A DNA stretch of 64,000 bases from an uncultured Dokdonia sp. (GCF_947492815.1 NZ_CANLOB010000009.1:62001-126000), one strand, 5' to 3'; shown: positions 52,941-63,618, counted from the stretch's first letter. Translations and numbers: made by a program. The notes: generated by a model not told the origin, from the letters alone.

Positions 52941-54380
52941 CTAAAATTTAAAGAAATTTAATGTACTATTTTTTGCATCAAGTGCACCCCAAACATAAAA
53001 ATCATTGAGTTTAAACACGGTCTGTATTACTTTTGGAGAGGTCTCTTGTGTAAATTCGCCTATCTCATCAAAAGCATTAAGGGGTATCTCTGCATTAGGA
53101 ATAAATTGTAAATCACTATCCAATACCATTAGAAAACGAGCACTTTTGGTATACGAATACGCATTGTATTGATAATAGGTGGCATTAGCAATACCTGTAA
53201 TAAGTCCGCTCACGACAGCACCTGCAAGACCACCTCCGTATACAAAAAATGTAGGCCCTCCTTGACTAATTTCTTTGGTAGCACCTAGTGTAATGATATA
53301 ATTTCCATTGTTTTTAAAAACAGCTATAGCAGGATTTGAAGTAGCCACTTTACGTAAAAATTTGGATGTTTTTTCGAGTTCGCGATACGAATCAAAATCA
53401 CCGCCTTCCTGAATAATAGGCGTGTTTTTAAAACCAATAGGAGTTCCTTTTTTTGCAGAAAAAGAAGCAAGATTTTCCATAGAATCTATACGGTAGATAG
53501 AAAAATCCATTTCATCAGAAGATACCTTTAACACAAAAAGCTTATCCTCAAAAATAAAGGAATTTGATTTAGCACTTAGAATATCTTTATCAAACGAAGC
53601 TTTAGAAATTGTCTTTGCATTAGCTATTTTATTTTCTAAATCAAATTGCAAATAAAAAGTATGCTTCTTGGAGGCATCTATGGTTAGTGTCACAAGTGCT
53701 TCTTCTTGATAAAACTTATTCTTTGATTTTGAAGACTCTAACGCAATGGGAGAATCACTATCTATGATGGCAGCATCTCTAGAAAAAGAACTCTGTAATA
53801 AGCGGTCTAGATTAGGAATCGTGCGCCTTCCATCTCCAAAATCAATATCCTCAAAAGGGAATATTTGTGTTGTGATAGCACCATCAGCATCTAAAGCATA
53901 GACTTCAAATGTAGAGCTGTCTTTTTTTAGTGTAAATAGATAATGCTTTCCATTATATGTTAGTGATTCTAAAACACGATCCCCTTTTATATCAAGCTTA
54001 GTTTCCTGAAGATTGTATGATTTTGTTTTAAAGTCTAAACTAACAATTGCCCATTTTTTCTTATTGAATGTAGATAAGAAGAGGGTGTATTTTTCATTTT
54101 GATACAAATAACCACCAATATTAGGATACTTTTTTGCAAAGTTGGGAAAAGAAAATGCCTCTTGGATTTCTTGACCACTTTCGTCAAATTGATATACTGA
54201 CAACTGTTTTTTATCTTCTATGAAAATTAAAAATTTGTTGTTTTCAGGAAATGTAGCTGCAAAAAGTTGTGTCGCTTTTTTTCCTAGTGTATTTGCAGTA
54301 TGCTCAAAACTCAGGAAAGGTTCTTGCGCTATTCCAGTATAAGAAAAAAGAAGTACTAATGACAGAATGATGTTTCTCAT
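52941..54380 (-). CDS. Exported protein of the approximately 480-aa family, copy 1
   Basis: A 479-aa protein with a signal peptide (SLVLLFSYTGIAQ). The rest is predicted beta-rich, with the family motif FLRKVATSNPAIAVFKNNGN followed by YIITLGATKE, and a hydrophobic Gly/Ala patch (GGLAGAVVSGLITGIANA). Two relatives lie at 58168 and 59875. The regular hydrophobic strands suggest a propeller-like fold. No function is recognised. It sits between tex and the HDAC-fold gene. Confidence 0.75.
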   Translation of the reverse strand: MRNIILSLVLLFSYTGIAQEPFLSFEHTANTLGKKATQLFAATFPENNKFLIFIEDKKQLSVYQFDESGQEIQEAFSFPNFAKKYPNIGGYLYQNEKYTLFLSTFNKKKWAIVSLDFKTKSYNLQETKLDIKGDRVLESLTYNGKHYLFTLKKDSSTFEVYALDADGAITTQIFPFEDIDFGDGRRTIPNLDRLLQSSFSRDAAIIDSDSPIALESSKSKNKFYQEEALVTLTIDASKKHTFYLQFDLENKIANAKTISKASFDKDILSAKSNSFIFEDKLFVLKVSSDEMDFSIYRIDSMENLASFSAKKGTPIGFKNTPIIQEGGDFDSYRELEKTSKFLRKVATSNPAIAVFKNNGNYIITLGATKEISQGGPTFFVYGGGLAGAVVSGLITGIANATYYQYNAYSYTKSARFLMVLDSDLQFIPNAEIPLNAFDEIGEFTQETSPKVIQTVFKLNDFYVWGALDAKNSTLNFFKF

Positions 54381-54388
54381 AGGTGTTT

Positions 54389-56539
54389 TTATGTATGTAA
54401 TTTAAGTTGTATACGCTTTCGCGAAATATCTACCTCTAATACTTTCACGATAATTTGTTGTTGTAAGCTCACATGCGCCGAAACATCTGATACAAAACCA
54501 TCAGCGAGGTTTGAAATATGGATGAGTCCGCTCTCTTTAATCCCAATATCAACAAAGCATCCAAAGTTGGTAATATTATTGACAATGCCTGGTAGTAATT
54601 GTCCTGCCTGCACATCTTCAATCGTTCGGATATTTTGATTAAACGTAAATACCTTTGCTTTCTCACGGATATCCAATCCTGGTTTTTCTAGTTCGGTGAT
54701 AATATCTGTAAGTGTAGGTATTCCTACTTCTTCGGTGACATATTTTTGAAGATCAATCCTTTTTAACAGCGTACTATTTCCAATCATTTCTGAGATAGAA
54801 AGCTGCTGATCTTTGGCTATTTGTTGCACGAGTTTATACCGTTCCGGATGTACTGATGAATCGTCTAGTGGATTTTCTGCATCTTTAATTCTTAAAAAAC
54901 CTGCGGCTTGTTCAAAGGCTTTTCCACCCAAACGAGGTACCTTCTTTATGGCAGTTCTGGTGGTAAATGAGCCCTCGCTTTCGCGAAAGCGTATAATCCC
55001 TTCTGCCAATTTGGGTCCAATCCCCGATACGTAACTCAGTAAAGGAGCACTTGCGGTATTGATATTAACACCCACACGGTTTACACAGTTTTCTACGACG
55101 CGATCTAGGCTATTTTTAAGTGCTGTCTGATCAACATCGTGCTGGTATTGTCCTACTCCAATAGATTTAGCATCTATCTTTACGAGTTCAGCCAAAGGAT
55201 CTGCCAAACGCCTTCCTATAGAAACAGCGCCACGTACGGTCACGTCATAATTGGGAAATTCATCTCGGGCAATCTTAGATGCCGAGTAAATCGAAGCGCC
55301 CGCTTCACTCACTACAAATACCTGCAGTTCATTTTTAAAATGAATGCGTTTGATGAGGCGTTCCGTTTCGCGAGAAGCCGTTCCGTTTCCAATGGCAATC
55401 GCCTCTATTTTATAAGCATCTGTAAGCGAACTTATTTTCTTGATAGCACCTTTGTCATCATTTTTGGGTGCATGTGGATAGATAGTTTCATTATGTAATA
55501 AAGTGCCTTGTGCATCCAAACAAACGACTTTACAACCAGTTCTAAATCCAGGATCAATCGCAAGAATACGTTTTTCACCAAGCGGTGCGCCGAGAAGAAG
55601 TTGTTGTAGGTTTTTTGCAAATACCTGAATGGCGGTTTCATCGGCTTTCTTTTTGGCTTCAGATAAGGCTTCATTGGATAATGACGGAAGTAGCAAACGC
55701 TTATAAGCATCCTTGATAGCCAATTCAATTTGTGTGGCACATTCATTATGTGATCTAATGAGCTTACGCTCTATTTTTTCTAGTGCACGCTCATCGTCAA
55801 TGGTAATTTTAACTCGAATATAGCCTTCTGTTTCTGCTCTTAAAATAGCCAGTAATCGATGTGATGGACATCGGCTTAAAGATTCTGACCAGTTAAAGTA
55901 ATCTCTGAATTTCTGAGCTTTTTCGTCTGTTTCTTTTGCCTTTACAACCTTCGTTTCTATCATCGCAAAACGCTCTAATTGATAACGTATACCTGACCTT
56001 ATATCTGATCGTTCATTGATCCACTCGGCAATAATATGGCGAGCGCCTTCTAAAGCATCTTCGGCAGAGGGTACTTCGTTATTTGTATATCGATGGGCAA
56101 GTCCTTCTACATCTCGTGCATTCTGACTCATGATCATCTTAGCGAGAGGTTCTAATCCGTTTTTACGTGCCGTTTCTGCTTTGGTTTTACGCTTCTTCTT
56201 ATACGGAAGGTAAATATCTTCTACCGTAGTAAGATCTTGTGCGGTGTTTAGTTTAGAACGTAATTCATCTGTTAGGACACCTTGTTCTTCTAAGGCTTTA
56301 AAGATGGTTGTTTTTCGCTTTTCAAGGGTTTCAAACTGTTCCTTACATGTAATGATTTGTCCTATTTCTACTTCATCTAGATTTCCCGTGACTTCTTTAC
56401 GATACCGAGCTATAAAGGGTAATGTACAATCTTCGTCAAGAAGCTTAAGGGTGTTTTTTATACCTGATTCAGGAAGTTGGGTATGTTTTTGAATATAGTG
56501 TAACAAAGACTCTTTTTTTACTTGGGTGTATTCATTCAA
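54389..56539 (-). CDS. tex: Tex-family RNA-binding transcription accessory protein
   Basis: A 716-aa cytoplasmic protein with the Tex layout: N-terminal helical region (KKKRKTKAETARKNGLEPL), YqgF-like nuclease-fold domain (LAIDPGFRTGCKVV), helix-hairpin-helix units (LLSYVSGIGPKLAEGIIRFR; VPRLGGKAFEQAAGFLRI) and a C-terminal S1 RNA-binding domain (LPGIVNNITNFGCFVDIGI to KRIQLKLHT). It acts in transcription or RNA turnover. It is upstream of the HDAC-fold gene block on the minus strand. A palindrome in the HhH region is read as RFRESEG. Confidence 0.96.
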   Translation of the reverse strand: MNEYTQVKKESLLHYIQKHTQLPESGIKNTLKLLDEDCTLPFIARYRKEVTGNLDEVEIGQIITCKEQFETLEKRKTTIFKALEEQGVLTDELRSKLNTAQDLTTVEDIYLPYKKKRKTKAETARKNGLEPLAKMIMSQNARDVEGLAHRYTNNEVPSAEDALEGARHIIAEWINERSDIRSGIRYQLERFAMIETKVVKAKETDEKAQKFRDYFNWSESLSRCPSHRLLAILRAETEGYIRVKITIDDERALEKIERKLIRSHNECATQIELAIKDAYKRLLLPSLSNEALSEAKKKADETAIQVFAKNLQQLLLGAPLGEKRILAIDPGFRTGCKVVCLDAQGTLLHNETIYPHAPKNDDKGAIKKISSLTDAYKIEAIAIGNGTASRETERLIKRIHFKNELQVFVVSEAGASIYSASKIARDEFPNYDVTVRGAVSIGRRLADPLAELVKIDAKSIGVGQYQHDVDQTALKNSLDRVVENCVNRVGVNINTASAPLLSYVSGIGPKLAEGIIRFRESEGSFTTRTAIKKVPRLGGKAFEQAAGFLRIKDAENPLDDSSVHPERYKLVQQIAKDQQLSISEMIGNSTLLKRIDLQKYVTEEVGIPTLTDIITELEKPGLDIREKAKVFTFNQNIRTIEDVQAGQLLPGIVNNITNFGCFVDIGIKESGLIHISNLADGFVSDVSAHVSLQQQIIVKVLEVDISRKRIQLKLHT

Positions 56540-57053
56540 AAATAACTAAAAATAGTGGGGTGTATGGTTACTTTAAGAAAGGTTTTTCAACGTAAACAAG
56601 ATATAGTTTTGTTAGTTCGAGCCTTTCGTCATAGCTCAGGACAGGCTAAAGTCGAGAACATAACTTTAAGAATAATAATTAACTCATAATAAACATGTTT
56701 GTTCATTTTCTTTGCTCGTCCAAAGAAAACAGAACCAAAAGAAAAGACGCTTTTTCTTAGGTATTTTTTTGCTTTAAGCGAAAAACCACAAGGAGTTTTT
56801 CCATCGCTACTCCTCGCCCAAAGCTCACACTTTGTCGTTTCCAAGGCTTCAAAAATTTTTAACGAAAACTCCTTGTTATACTGGAGAAAAAGAACCTAAT
56901 TTTTTTAATAAGTTGTAAAGAATAATTAAGTGTCCTTCAAAAGTGTAATATTTTCAACCACAAATAAGGGCTATTTCACCACAAACGCATTGTATAATAC
57001 GTTTACGCGACGAAAAGAAAATATGTTTGTATGGAATCAATACGAAACATACT
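56540..57053. repeat. Non-coding stretch with dispersed-repeat sequence
   Basis: It contains a GTTCGAGCC ... GTCGAGAAC imperfect palindrome at 56615-56659, related to the hemD-hemE spacer repeat. At about 56690-56885 is a block that is open on the plus strand but composed of poly-Lys- and aromatic-rich codons (RPKKTEPKEKT; SEKPQGVFPSLLLAQSSHF). It looks like a repeat often mis-called as a small protein in related genomes, by my recollection. No protein function supported. The region just before 57054 is an ordinary AT-rich leader. Confidence 0.5.
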
Positions 57054-58157
57054 ATGAAAAAAATAGCCTTTTTCCTTTTCTTAATCTGTTTACAATCGTG
57101 TCATTATGGACGAATGATTAGATATTATAAAGCCGACATCGATGATCACAAAATATTTCCATATACCGAAGTGAATACAGGAGAAAACACGTTTTATTTT
57201 AAAGATGGTAGTAACTCCGATGCTGCTAGAAAACTAGATTCACTTACCTTTTCTGTAAAAGGCCAACGGTATGTGATGGATCAGGTATTAGATGAGTATT
57301 CAGAAACGACAGCTTTTTTAGTAATAAAAGACGATGCAATTGTGTTTGAGAACTATTATGAAGGGTATAAACGAGATTCAATTTCTAATATCTTTTCGGT
57401 CTCTAAATCGGTGACGTCTTTGTTGGTGGGCATTGCTATAGAAGAAGGGAAAATAGAAAGCGTACAAGACCCAATTACCAAGTATATCCCAGAGCTCAAT
57501 GAAGCCGATCCAAAGTTTAAAAGACTGACATTAGAACATCTATTAGATATGCGCGCAGGATTGGAATTTGATGAGACGTATAGTAGTCCGTTTGATGAGG
57601 TAAGTCGTTTGTATTACGGGAAGAAACAATTGAAGCAGATTTCTAAGATGGAATTTAACTACGAACCAGGAACGCATCATGAGTATCAAAGTGTGTGTAC
57701 GACCTTGCTTGGTATTGCTGTAGAGCGTGTGACCGAGATGCAACTGGGGAAATACCTAGAAGCCAAACTATGGATTCCCTTAGAGATGGAAAATCCTGCT
57801 ACGTGGAGTTATGATGATGAGAAAAATAAAAATACCAAAGCGTTTTGTTGTTTGAATACTACCGCTATTGACCTAGCTAAGATTGCACGTTTAATGATTC
57901 ATAAAGGCGAGTACAAAGGCAAACAAATTGTACCAAAGGCATGGGTAGAAAAATTAGTAACCCCTAATAATGCAAATGATTGTTACCAATACCAATGGTA
58001 TAGTAAAGACTGTGGCGACGACTTTTATGCGCTTGGTATTTTAGGACAACAAGTATATGTATCTCCCAATGAAGATCTCATCATTGTACGTCTCGGAAAA
58101 TCATGGACGAGCAATGGTGTATTTATCTCTCGAATTAAAGAGGAGTTACTTGATTAG
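57054..58157 (+). CDS. Beta-lactamase-fold serine hydrolase lipoprotein
   Basis: A 367-aa protein starting at the ATG at 57054, which begins a lipoprotein signal (AFFLFLICLQSC). The class C beta-lactamase-like domain has the SxxK motif in FSVSKSVTSLL near residue 115 and an expected second-motif segment near YQSVCTTLLG, where Asn is replaced by Ser. Such proteins are peptidases or esterases rather than true beta-lactamases. Its 3' end is duplicated as a remnant at 59813-59878. It is convergent with the next gene, 10 bp away. Confidence 0.88.
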   Translation: MKKIAFFLFLICLQSCHYGRMIRYYKADIDDHKIFPYTEVNTGENTFYFKDGSNSDAARKLDSLTFSVKGQRYVMDQVLDEYSETTAFLVIKDDAIVFENYYEGYKRDSISNIFSVSKSVTSLLVGIAIEEGKIESVQDPITKYIPELNEADPKFKRLTLEHLLDMRAGLEFDETYSSPFDEVSRLYYGKKQLKQISKMEFNYEPGTHHEYQSVCTTLLGIAVERVTEMQLGKYLEAKLWIPLEMENPATWSYDDEKNKNTKAFCCLNTTAIDLAKIARLMIHKGEYKGKQIVPKAWVEKLVTPNNANDCYQYQWYSKDCGDDFYALGILGQQVYVSPNEDLIIVRLGKSWTSNGVFISRIKEELLD

Positions 58158-58167
58158 TTAGAAAGTT

Positions 58168-59613
58168 TTATTGTAAAAATGCTACAGTTTTAATCTGATT
58201 TGTATTCTCATCAATGAAACTATAATAAAATGTATCATTCAACTTATAGAGAGCTTTCATGCCTTGAATATCATTGTTAAGATCGTAGTTTTTAATTTTA
58301 TCAAATACATTTTCTTCTATAGCAATATCTTGAATTTGATTAAAATTTTTATCTAAGACAGTTTGGAATCGAGTTGTTTTAGTTCTTGAATAATCAAGGA
58401 AATTATTATCAATGGCATTTGCGTTTGAACTATAAACGGCACCCGCTCCAAGAGAACCTCCAACTAATGTAGATATAACAGCTAATGCTTCTTCTTTACT
58501 ATTGTCTTGTTTTGAAGCGCCTATAGTTACAATAAGTTTATTATTTTGTTCATAAACACTTATTGCAGGTTTAGAGTTTGTTATTTTTTCTAGAAAATCT
58601 TCTGTGGTATTTATTGGTTTGGTATTTTTGTTTCCAGACTTTTGATTTAGAATAGCTGTGCTTTTAAAATTAATAGGGTCATTTTTTAATGCCGAATAGG
58701 TTTTTACCACTTTTAAATTAGAAAGATCAGTAACAGAAAATTTGAGTTCTTCAAAAGTAGATTTCACGCTAAAAATATGATTGCCGTAAATAAACGAATT
58801 TGAATCCTCAAAAGAGGAACGTTCTTTCATTTTGTCTTTAGTAATTATAGTACTTTTTTTATCACTATTGTATTTGTCCAAATGAAGTATGTAAGTATAA
58901 TCTCTAGAATTATCAATTGTCATTGAAATACTATTTTCATTTACATAAAGTTTTACTTTTTCATTGGTTGACCTGAGGGATATAGGAACATCATTTCTAA
59001 TTAAATCTGTTTGAAAAGTTTCTGATGAAGCATTCATTAATTTGTGAAGATTTCCGATAGAGCGTAAACCACCAGAAAAATCTACACTAGAAAAGTCATA
59101 CTCTGTTGATGTATAGCTTCCATCTGGATATAACTTATGGATAAAAACTATAGATGAATGTTTTTTTATTGTGACTATATAATGGGAGTCATTTACAGAA
59201 AAACTGTTAAGAAAATCTTGAGATCGTAATTTAATGTCATAGTCCTTGATCAATACTTCGTATGTGTCAAAATCGAGAGATAAAACGGCCCACTTTTCAT
59301 GATCGTCATTTAAATATATAGAAAACCTGTTCCCATTATTAGAATGACCACTGATTGATTCACGGTAATTTTTAAATTTTTCAAGAAATATTTTTTCACC
59401 AATGGGGTTTAGTCTTTTATCATAAAGAGAGGCGTGTAATTCTCTCTTATGTTTAAGTAAATGAACAACCTTTTTATCATCATTGCTATTAAAAACATTA
59501 AATAATTCAATTTTTTTAGCATTTAAATCACTAACATCTATAGTGTTTATTATTTCTTGCGACTTTGCAAAAAGATTAGAAAGCAAGAGTATAATAATAC
59601 TTATTTTTTTCAT
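58168..59613 (-). CDS. Exported protein of the approximately 480-aa family, copy 2
   Basis: A 481-aa protein with a signal peptide (SIIILLLSNLFAKSQ). Shares with the other two copies the motif FLEKITNSKPAISVYEQNNK and VTIGASKQ and a similar order of beta-rich segments, including a Gly/Ala stretch (VIST LVGGSLGAGAV). It faces the serine hydrolase gene tail to tail. Function unknown. Confidence 0.75.
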   Translation of the reverse strand: MKKISIIILLLSNLFAKSQEIINTIDVSDLNAKKIELFNVFNSNDDKKVVHLLKHKRELHASLYDKRLNPIGEKIFLEKFKNYRESISGHSNNGNRFSIYLNDDHEKWAVLSLDFDTYEVLIKDYDIKLRSQDFLNSFSVNDSHYIVTIKKHSSIVFIHKLYPDGSYTSTEYDFSSVDFSGGLRSIGNLHKLMNASSETFQTDLIRNDVPISLRSTNEKVKLYVNENSISMTIDNSRDYTYILHLDKYNSDKKSTIITKDKMKERSSFEDSNSFIYGNHIFSVKSTFEELKFSVTDLSNLKVVKTYSALKNDPINFKSTAILNQKSGNKNTKPINTTEDFLEKITNSKPAISVYEQNNKLIVTIGASKQDNSKEEALAVISTLVGGSLGAGAVYSSNANAIDNNFLDYSRTKTTRFQTVLDKNFNQIQDIAIEENVFDKIKNYDLNNDIQGMKALYKLNDTFYYSFIDENTNQIKTVAFLQ

Positions 59614-59812
59614 AATTCAATTTTCTACTTAAAGAAGAATATTTGTTAAGCTATATCAATAAAACTAGTTGTTATTCTATTAAATAACAAAAATTATTTC
59701 TTAAAATTCATGAATTTTAATCTTTTGAATCATAAGGGTTATAACATCAAACTAACTATAGTCTCTTAGTGTTTTCACTATCAGAAATTGGAAACACCTA
59801 AATCATTGTAGC

Positions 59813-59878
59813 CTCGGAAAATCATGGACGAGCAATGGTGTATTTATCTCTAGGATTAAAGAGGTGTTGCAGGATTAA
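59813..59878 (+). pseudogene. Remnant of the serine hydrolase 3' end
   Basis: A 66-bp piece, in the same frame and ending in TAA, encodes LGKSWTSNGVFISRIKEVLQ plus D. It is nearly identical to the last codons of the serine hydrolase at 58157, ending at the same place relative to the neighbour gene. It overlaps the stop codon of the next gene and has no start, so it is a decayed duplicate. Confidence 0.88.
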
Positions 59879-61329
59879 AACTGAAGCAAAAAATATGTTT
59901 GTTCCCTAGTATTCCAATAGCTAAAATAGGTTGTACCGTTATGAATAAAAACATCTTCTGCAGTATCCCATTTTAGTTCGTCTTGAAACTCTTTTATACG
60001 ATCAAAAATGTTGTTTTCAAGCACTTCTCCTTCAATATGATTAAACGTATTATCAAAAAGTCCATTTGTAAATACATCTTTTGAACGTCCATAACTATTA
60101 AAAGAAGAAAAAGTTGGACTATATGATGGGACAAATACAGAACCTCCAGGTGTATTAAAGGTTGTCCCTCTTGATTGAAAATTTGATAACCTTCCACTAT
60201 TAAAAATCACTTCACTGCTTCCAAAAGTAATTTGATAGTTGTTATTCTCTTGATATACAGAAATTCCTAAATTACTACTAGTAATTTTTCTTAAAAATTG
60301 CTTTGTTGTATTAAGGTTTTTTTTTCCTGAGCCATAACTATATGTAGAGCCTCTTTGAAATATTGGAGAGTTTTTAAATTCAATAGTACTTTCTTTAGCT
60401 ACATAAAATTCTTTAATAATTAAATTATCAAAGCTTTTAACTTGAAAAATCATTTCATCTCTAGAACTTGCAATATGGAAGAAGTATTGCCCGTATATAA
60501 AAGAATTGAAGTTTTTAAAGTTTTCTTTTTTTCCTTCTGGATATTTTAAAGTTTTAGTAATCAATTTAAGGTCTGAAAGGTTAAGGATTTTTAAAATAGT
60601 TCTTTTTGATTTTTCATCCTCAACAGTAATATATATATTATCGTCTTTTTGATATAGTTTACTTTTGTTAGAGGTGTGTGATATAGTGTTAGGGACATTG
60701 TTATCAATTTTAGTTATTCCGTATATGGTTGTTTTAAATGGGTCAAAAGCATTAAAACTAAATTGATTTGTAAGTAATTTATGATCCTCGTTTGGGTTAT
60801 CTAAGCGAAACGGAGACATTTCTTCAAATGTAAAATCTTCTGTAAACTCTCTTAATATAAGTAGATCATTTTTAGTTGCACTCATCATGATCATCCTGTT
60901 CTTATAATGAATGGTTTCTAAGTAAAATTCGTCATCAAGTTTGAAATCAATTTCATTAGATACAATTTTTCCAGTTTCAAAGTTGATAGTACTATATTCA
61001 AAATTTTTACCAGAATCTGTACTATAAACTAGGGTATATATAGACTCATTAGTAATACTATACCCTATAATTTCACTATATTTTTTTTTAAGACTTATTC
61101 CAGCAGCTTCTCCTATTTTTTCAAAGTTGGAATTGTATAAATATCCAGTTATCTTATCTTTTTGACCTAAAATTATAGCAAGATTGTTTGTCTTCTCATC
61201 AGAGAGAGAATAATTCTCTACATTTTTGATATTTTTTTTTATGTCAAGATTCTGAAAACTTAAAATAGTCTCTTGACTATAAAGAGTTGAGCTTATAAAA
61301 ATAATTAAAAAATAAATAAGTGATTTCAT
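59875..61329 (-). CDS. Exported protein of the approximately 480-aa family, copy 3
   Basis: A 484-aa protein with a signal peptide (LIIFISSTLYSQ) and the family motif FLRKITSSNLGISVYQENNN with YQITFGSSE. A Gly/Ser/Phe/Pro-rich loop (TTFNTPGGSVFVPSYSPTFS) replaces the Gly/Ala patch of the other copies. With copy 2 it forms a tandem duplication that once included the serine hydrolase. Function unknown. Confidence 0.75.
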   Translation of the reverse strand: MKSLIYFLIIFISSTLYSQETILSFQNLDIKKNIKNVENYSLSDEKTNNLAIILGQKDKITGYLYNSNFEKIGEAAGISLKKKYSEIIGYSITNESIYTLVYSTDSGKNFEYSTINFETGKIVSNEIDFKLDDEFYLETIHYKNRMIMMSATKNDLLILREFTEDFTFEEMSPFRLDNPNEDHKLLTNQFSFNAFDPFKTTIYGITKIDNNVPNTISHTSNKSKLYQKDDNIYITVEDEKSKRTILKILNLSDLKLITKTLKYPEGKKENFKNFNSFIYGQYFFHIASSRDEMIFQVKSFDNLIIKEFYVAKESTIEFKNSPIFQRGSTYSYGSGKKNLNTTKQFLRKITSSNLGISVYQENNNYQITFGSSEVIFNSGRLSNFQSRGTTFNTPGGSVFVPSYSPTFSSFNSYGRSKDVFTNGLFDNTFNHIEGEVLENNIFDRIKEFQDELKWDTAEDVFIHNGTTYFSYWNTREQTYFLLQF

Positions 61330-61388
61330 AAATAAAGGTGATACTTGCTCATTTATGTAATTGTTAATGATGTTGTTACAAAGTGAAT

Positions 61389-63449
61389 TTAATTAATTGT
61401 CTCCCCATTTTTTACCCCATCGGTATCGGGATTTAAGAATACGAGTTTTCCATTGGTGTCTTCCGTCATTAGGATCATTCCTTGACTCTCTACTCCACGT
61501 AAAGCACGCGGCGCTAGATTTACCAATACGGTTACTTTTTTACCTATAATTTCTTCGGCAGTAAAGCTTTCGGCGATTCCAGACACAATGGTACGTGTAT
61601 CAATGCCCGTATCTACGGTAAGCTTCATTAGCTTTTTGGTTTTAGGCACTTTTTCGGCCTCTAGAATAGTACCCACACGCATATCGATTTTTGTAAAATC
61701 ATCAAAACCAATAGTCTCTTTTTGAGGCTCGGCAACAGCATTTTCGGCTTCATTAGCTTTTTTACTTGCTTCTAATTTATCTAACTGCTTTTGGATCTCT
61801 GCATCTTCTATTTTAGTAAATAAAAGAGGTGCTTTTTCAATAATTTTATGTCCAGAAGGTAGCAGTACTTCTTGTGTAGTCACATCATTCCAACCTATAG
61901 TTTCTAGGCTTTCTGTTTTGAAAATATCCTTGAGTTTCTCACTGGTAAACGGTAAGAATGGTTCGCTTAATACAGAAAGAGCAGCTGCGATTTGTAGCGC
62001 TACATACATAACTGTTTTTACACGTTCTTCATCTGTTTTAATCCTTATCCAAGGCTCTTCATCAGCTAAATACTTATTCCCTAAACGTGCTAGGTTCATA
62101 AGGCTGTTTAAGCTTTCGCGAAAGCGGTATTTCTCTACACTACTTCCAATCACGGCAGGATAGGCGCGTAGCTTTTCTAGTGTTTTAAGATCAATTTCGT
62201 TAAACGCATTAGGAGTTGGCACAACACCGTCATAATATTTATTGGTCAAAACCGCTACACGATTAATAAAATTTCCCAAGACGTCTGACAATTCACTTTT
62301 ATTACGTTGTTGGAAATCTTTCCACGTAAAGTCATTGTCTTTTCCTTCGGGGGCATTGGCCGTTAATACATAACGTAATACATCTTGTTTATCTGGAAAA
62401 TCTTCTAAATATTCGTGTAGCCAAACCGCCCAGTTTTTTGAGGTAGAAAGTTTGTTGCCTTCTAGATTTAAAAACTCATTAGCAGGCACATTGTCTGGTA
62501 AGATATAATCGCCATGTCCTTTTAACATCGCAGGGAAAATAATACAGTGAAACACAATATTATCCTTCCCAATAAAGTGAAGGAGTTTAGTGTTTTCATC
62601 TTTCCAATACGGCTCCCAATCTTTCCCTTCTCGTGCCGCCCATTCTTTGGTCGCAGAGATATACCCGATAGGGGCGTCAAACCACACATAGAGTACTTTT
62701 CCGTCGGCACCTTCTACAGGCACAGGAATTCCCCAATCGAGATCACGCGTTACCGCACGAGGACGTAAACCATCGTCAATCCATGATTTACATTGTCCAT
62801 ATACGTTACTTTTCCAATCTTTTTCATGTCCTTTTAAAATCCATTCTTTAAAGAATGCATCGTATTGGTCTAAGGGTAAAAACCAATGTTTGGTTTCTTT
62901 AAGGCTTGGTACAGCCCCAGAAATCGCACTTTTAGGATTGATTAAATCTGTGGCATTATGTGAGGTTCCACAGTTTTCACACTGATCTCCATAGGCTTCT
63001 TCAAACCCACATTTAGGACAGGTTCCTGTCACAAAACGATCGGCAAGAAATTGGTTTGCTTCTGCATCATATAACTGAGCATTTGTTTCTTCTAGAAACT
63101 TCCCTTTCTCATACATCCTCTTAAAAAAATCTGATGCTGTTTCATGATGAATAGGTGCAGAGGTACGCGAGTAATTATCAAAGGTGATTCCAAAATCAAG
63201 GAAAGACTGTTTGATAATTGCATGATATTTATCTACTACATCTTGAGGTGTAATCCCTTCTTTTTTGGCTTTGAGGGTAATTGGAACCCCGTGCTCATCA
63301 CTTCCACATACAAAGGCAACATCGGCTCCTTGCATACGCATATAACGCGCATAAATATCTGCAGGAACATAAACTCCTGCAAGGTGACCTATATGAATGG
63401 GACCGTTTGTATACGGTAAAGCGGCTGTAATAGTGTATCTTTGCGACAT
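61389..63449 (-). CDS. metG: Methionyl-tRNA synthetase
   Basis: Charges tRNA(Met) with methionine. The 686-aa protein has the HIGH-type motif [14 protein letters not shown] near residue 15, a zinc-binding knuckle (TCPKCGF ... CENCGTS), the KMSKS-type loop KLSTSKNW near residue 345, and a C-terminal EMAPII-like tRNA-binding domain (about 580-686: [18 protein letters not shown]). It is monocistronic by spacing. A palindrome in the anticodon-binding region is read as YRFRESL. Confidence 0.97.
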   Translation of the reverse strand: MSQRYTITAALPYTNGPIHIGHLAGVYVPADIYARYMRMQGADVAFVCGSDEHGVPITLKAKKEGITPQDVVDKYHAIIKQSFLDFGITFDNYSRTSAPIHHETASDFFKRMYEKGKFLEETNAQLYDAEANQFLADRFVTGTCPKCGFEEAYGDQCENCGTSHNATDLINPKSAISGAVPSLKETKHWFLPLDQYDAFFKEWILKGHEKDWKSNVYGQCKSWIDDGLRPRAVTRDLDWGIPVPVEGADGKVLYVWFDAPIGYISATKEWAAREGKDWEPYWKDENTKLLHFIGKDNIVFHCIIFPAMLKGHGDYILPDNVPANEFLNLEGNKLSTSKNWAVWLHEYLEDFPDKQDVLRYVLTANAPEGKDNDFTWKDFQQRNKSELSDVLGNFINRVAVLTNKYYDGVVPTPNAFNEIDLKTLEKLRAYPAVIGSSVEKYRFRESLNSLMNLARLGNKYLADEEPWIRIKTDEERVKTVMYVALQIAAALSVLSEPFLPFTSEKLKDIFKTESLETIGWNDVTTQEVLLPSGHKIIEKAPLLFTKIEDAEIQKQLDKLEASKKANEAENAVAEPQKETIGFDDFTKIDMRVGTILEAEKVPKTKKLMKLTVDTGIDTRTIVSGIAESFTAEEIIGKKVTVLVNLAPRALRGVESQGMILMTEDTNGKLVFLNPDTDGVKNGETIN

Positions 63450-63467
63450 CTGTGTAATTTAAAGGCA

Positions 63468-63496
63468 CAAAAATAAGAAAACAAACGGCTACCAAA
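63468..63496 (-). promoter_or_regulatory. Promoter of metG
   Basis: On the minus strand, TTTG (CAAA at 63493-63496) and TATTTTTG (CAAAAATA at 63468-63475) are 17 bp apart, a good -33/-7 pair. The start codon is 18 bases downstream of the -7 box. Confidence 0.6.
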
Positions 63497-63618
63497 GCAT
63501 CTTATACTACAAATGAGTCTTTCATCTACATACACACCTAAAACATTTCCCAACATGCGTTTGTGTAGTATTGAATACAAGAGTTTGTATGTGGTGTTTT
63601 ACTTAAATAGATAAAGGG

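Noticed and set aside
56699..56899. Open frame of 66 codons in the repeat block
   Set aside because: Looks like a translated dispersed repeat, not a protein gene; listed as repeat instead.
57054..58157. True class C beta-lactamase (antibiotic resistance)
   Set aside because: It is a lipoprotein with an altered second motif (YQS), more like the broad serine hydrolase group.
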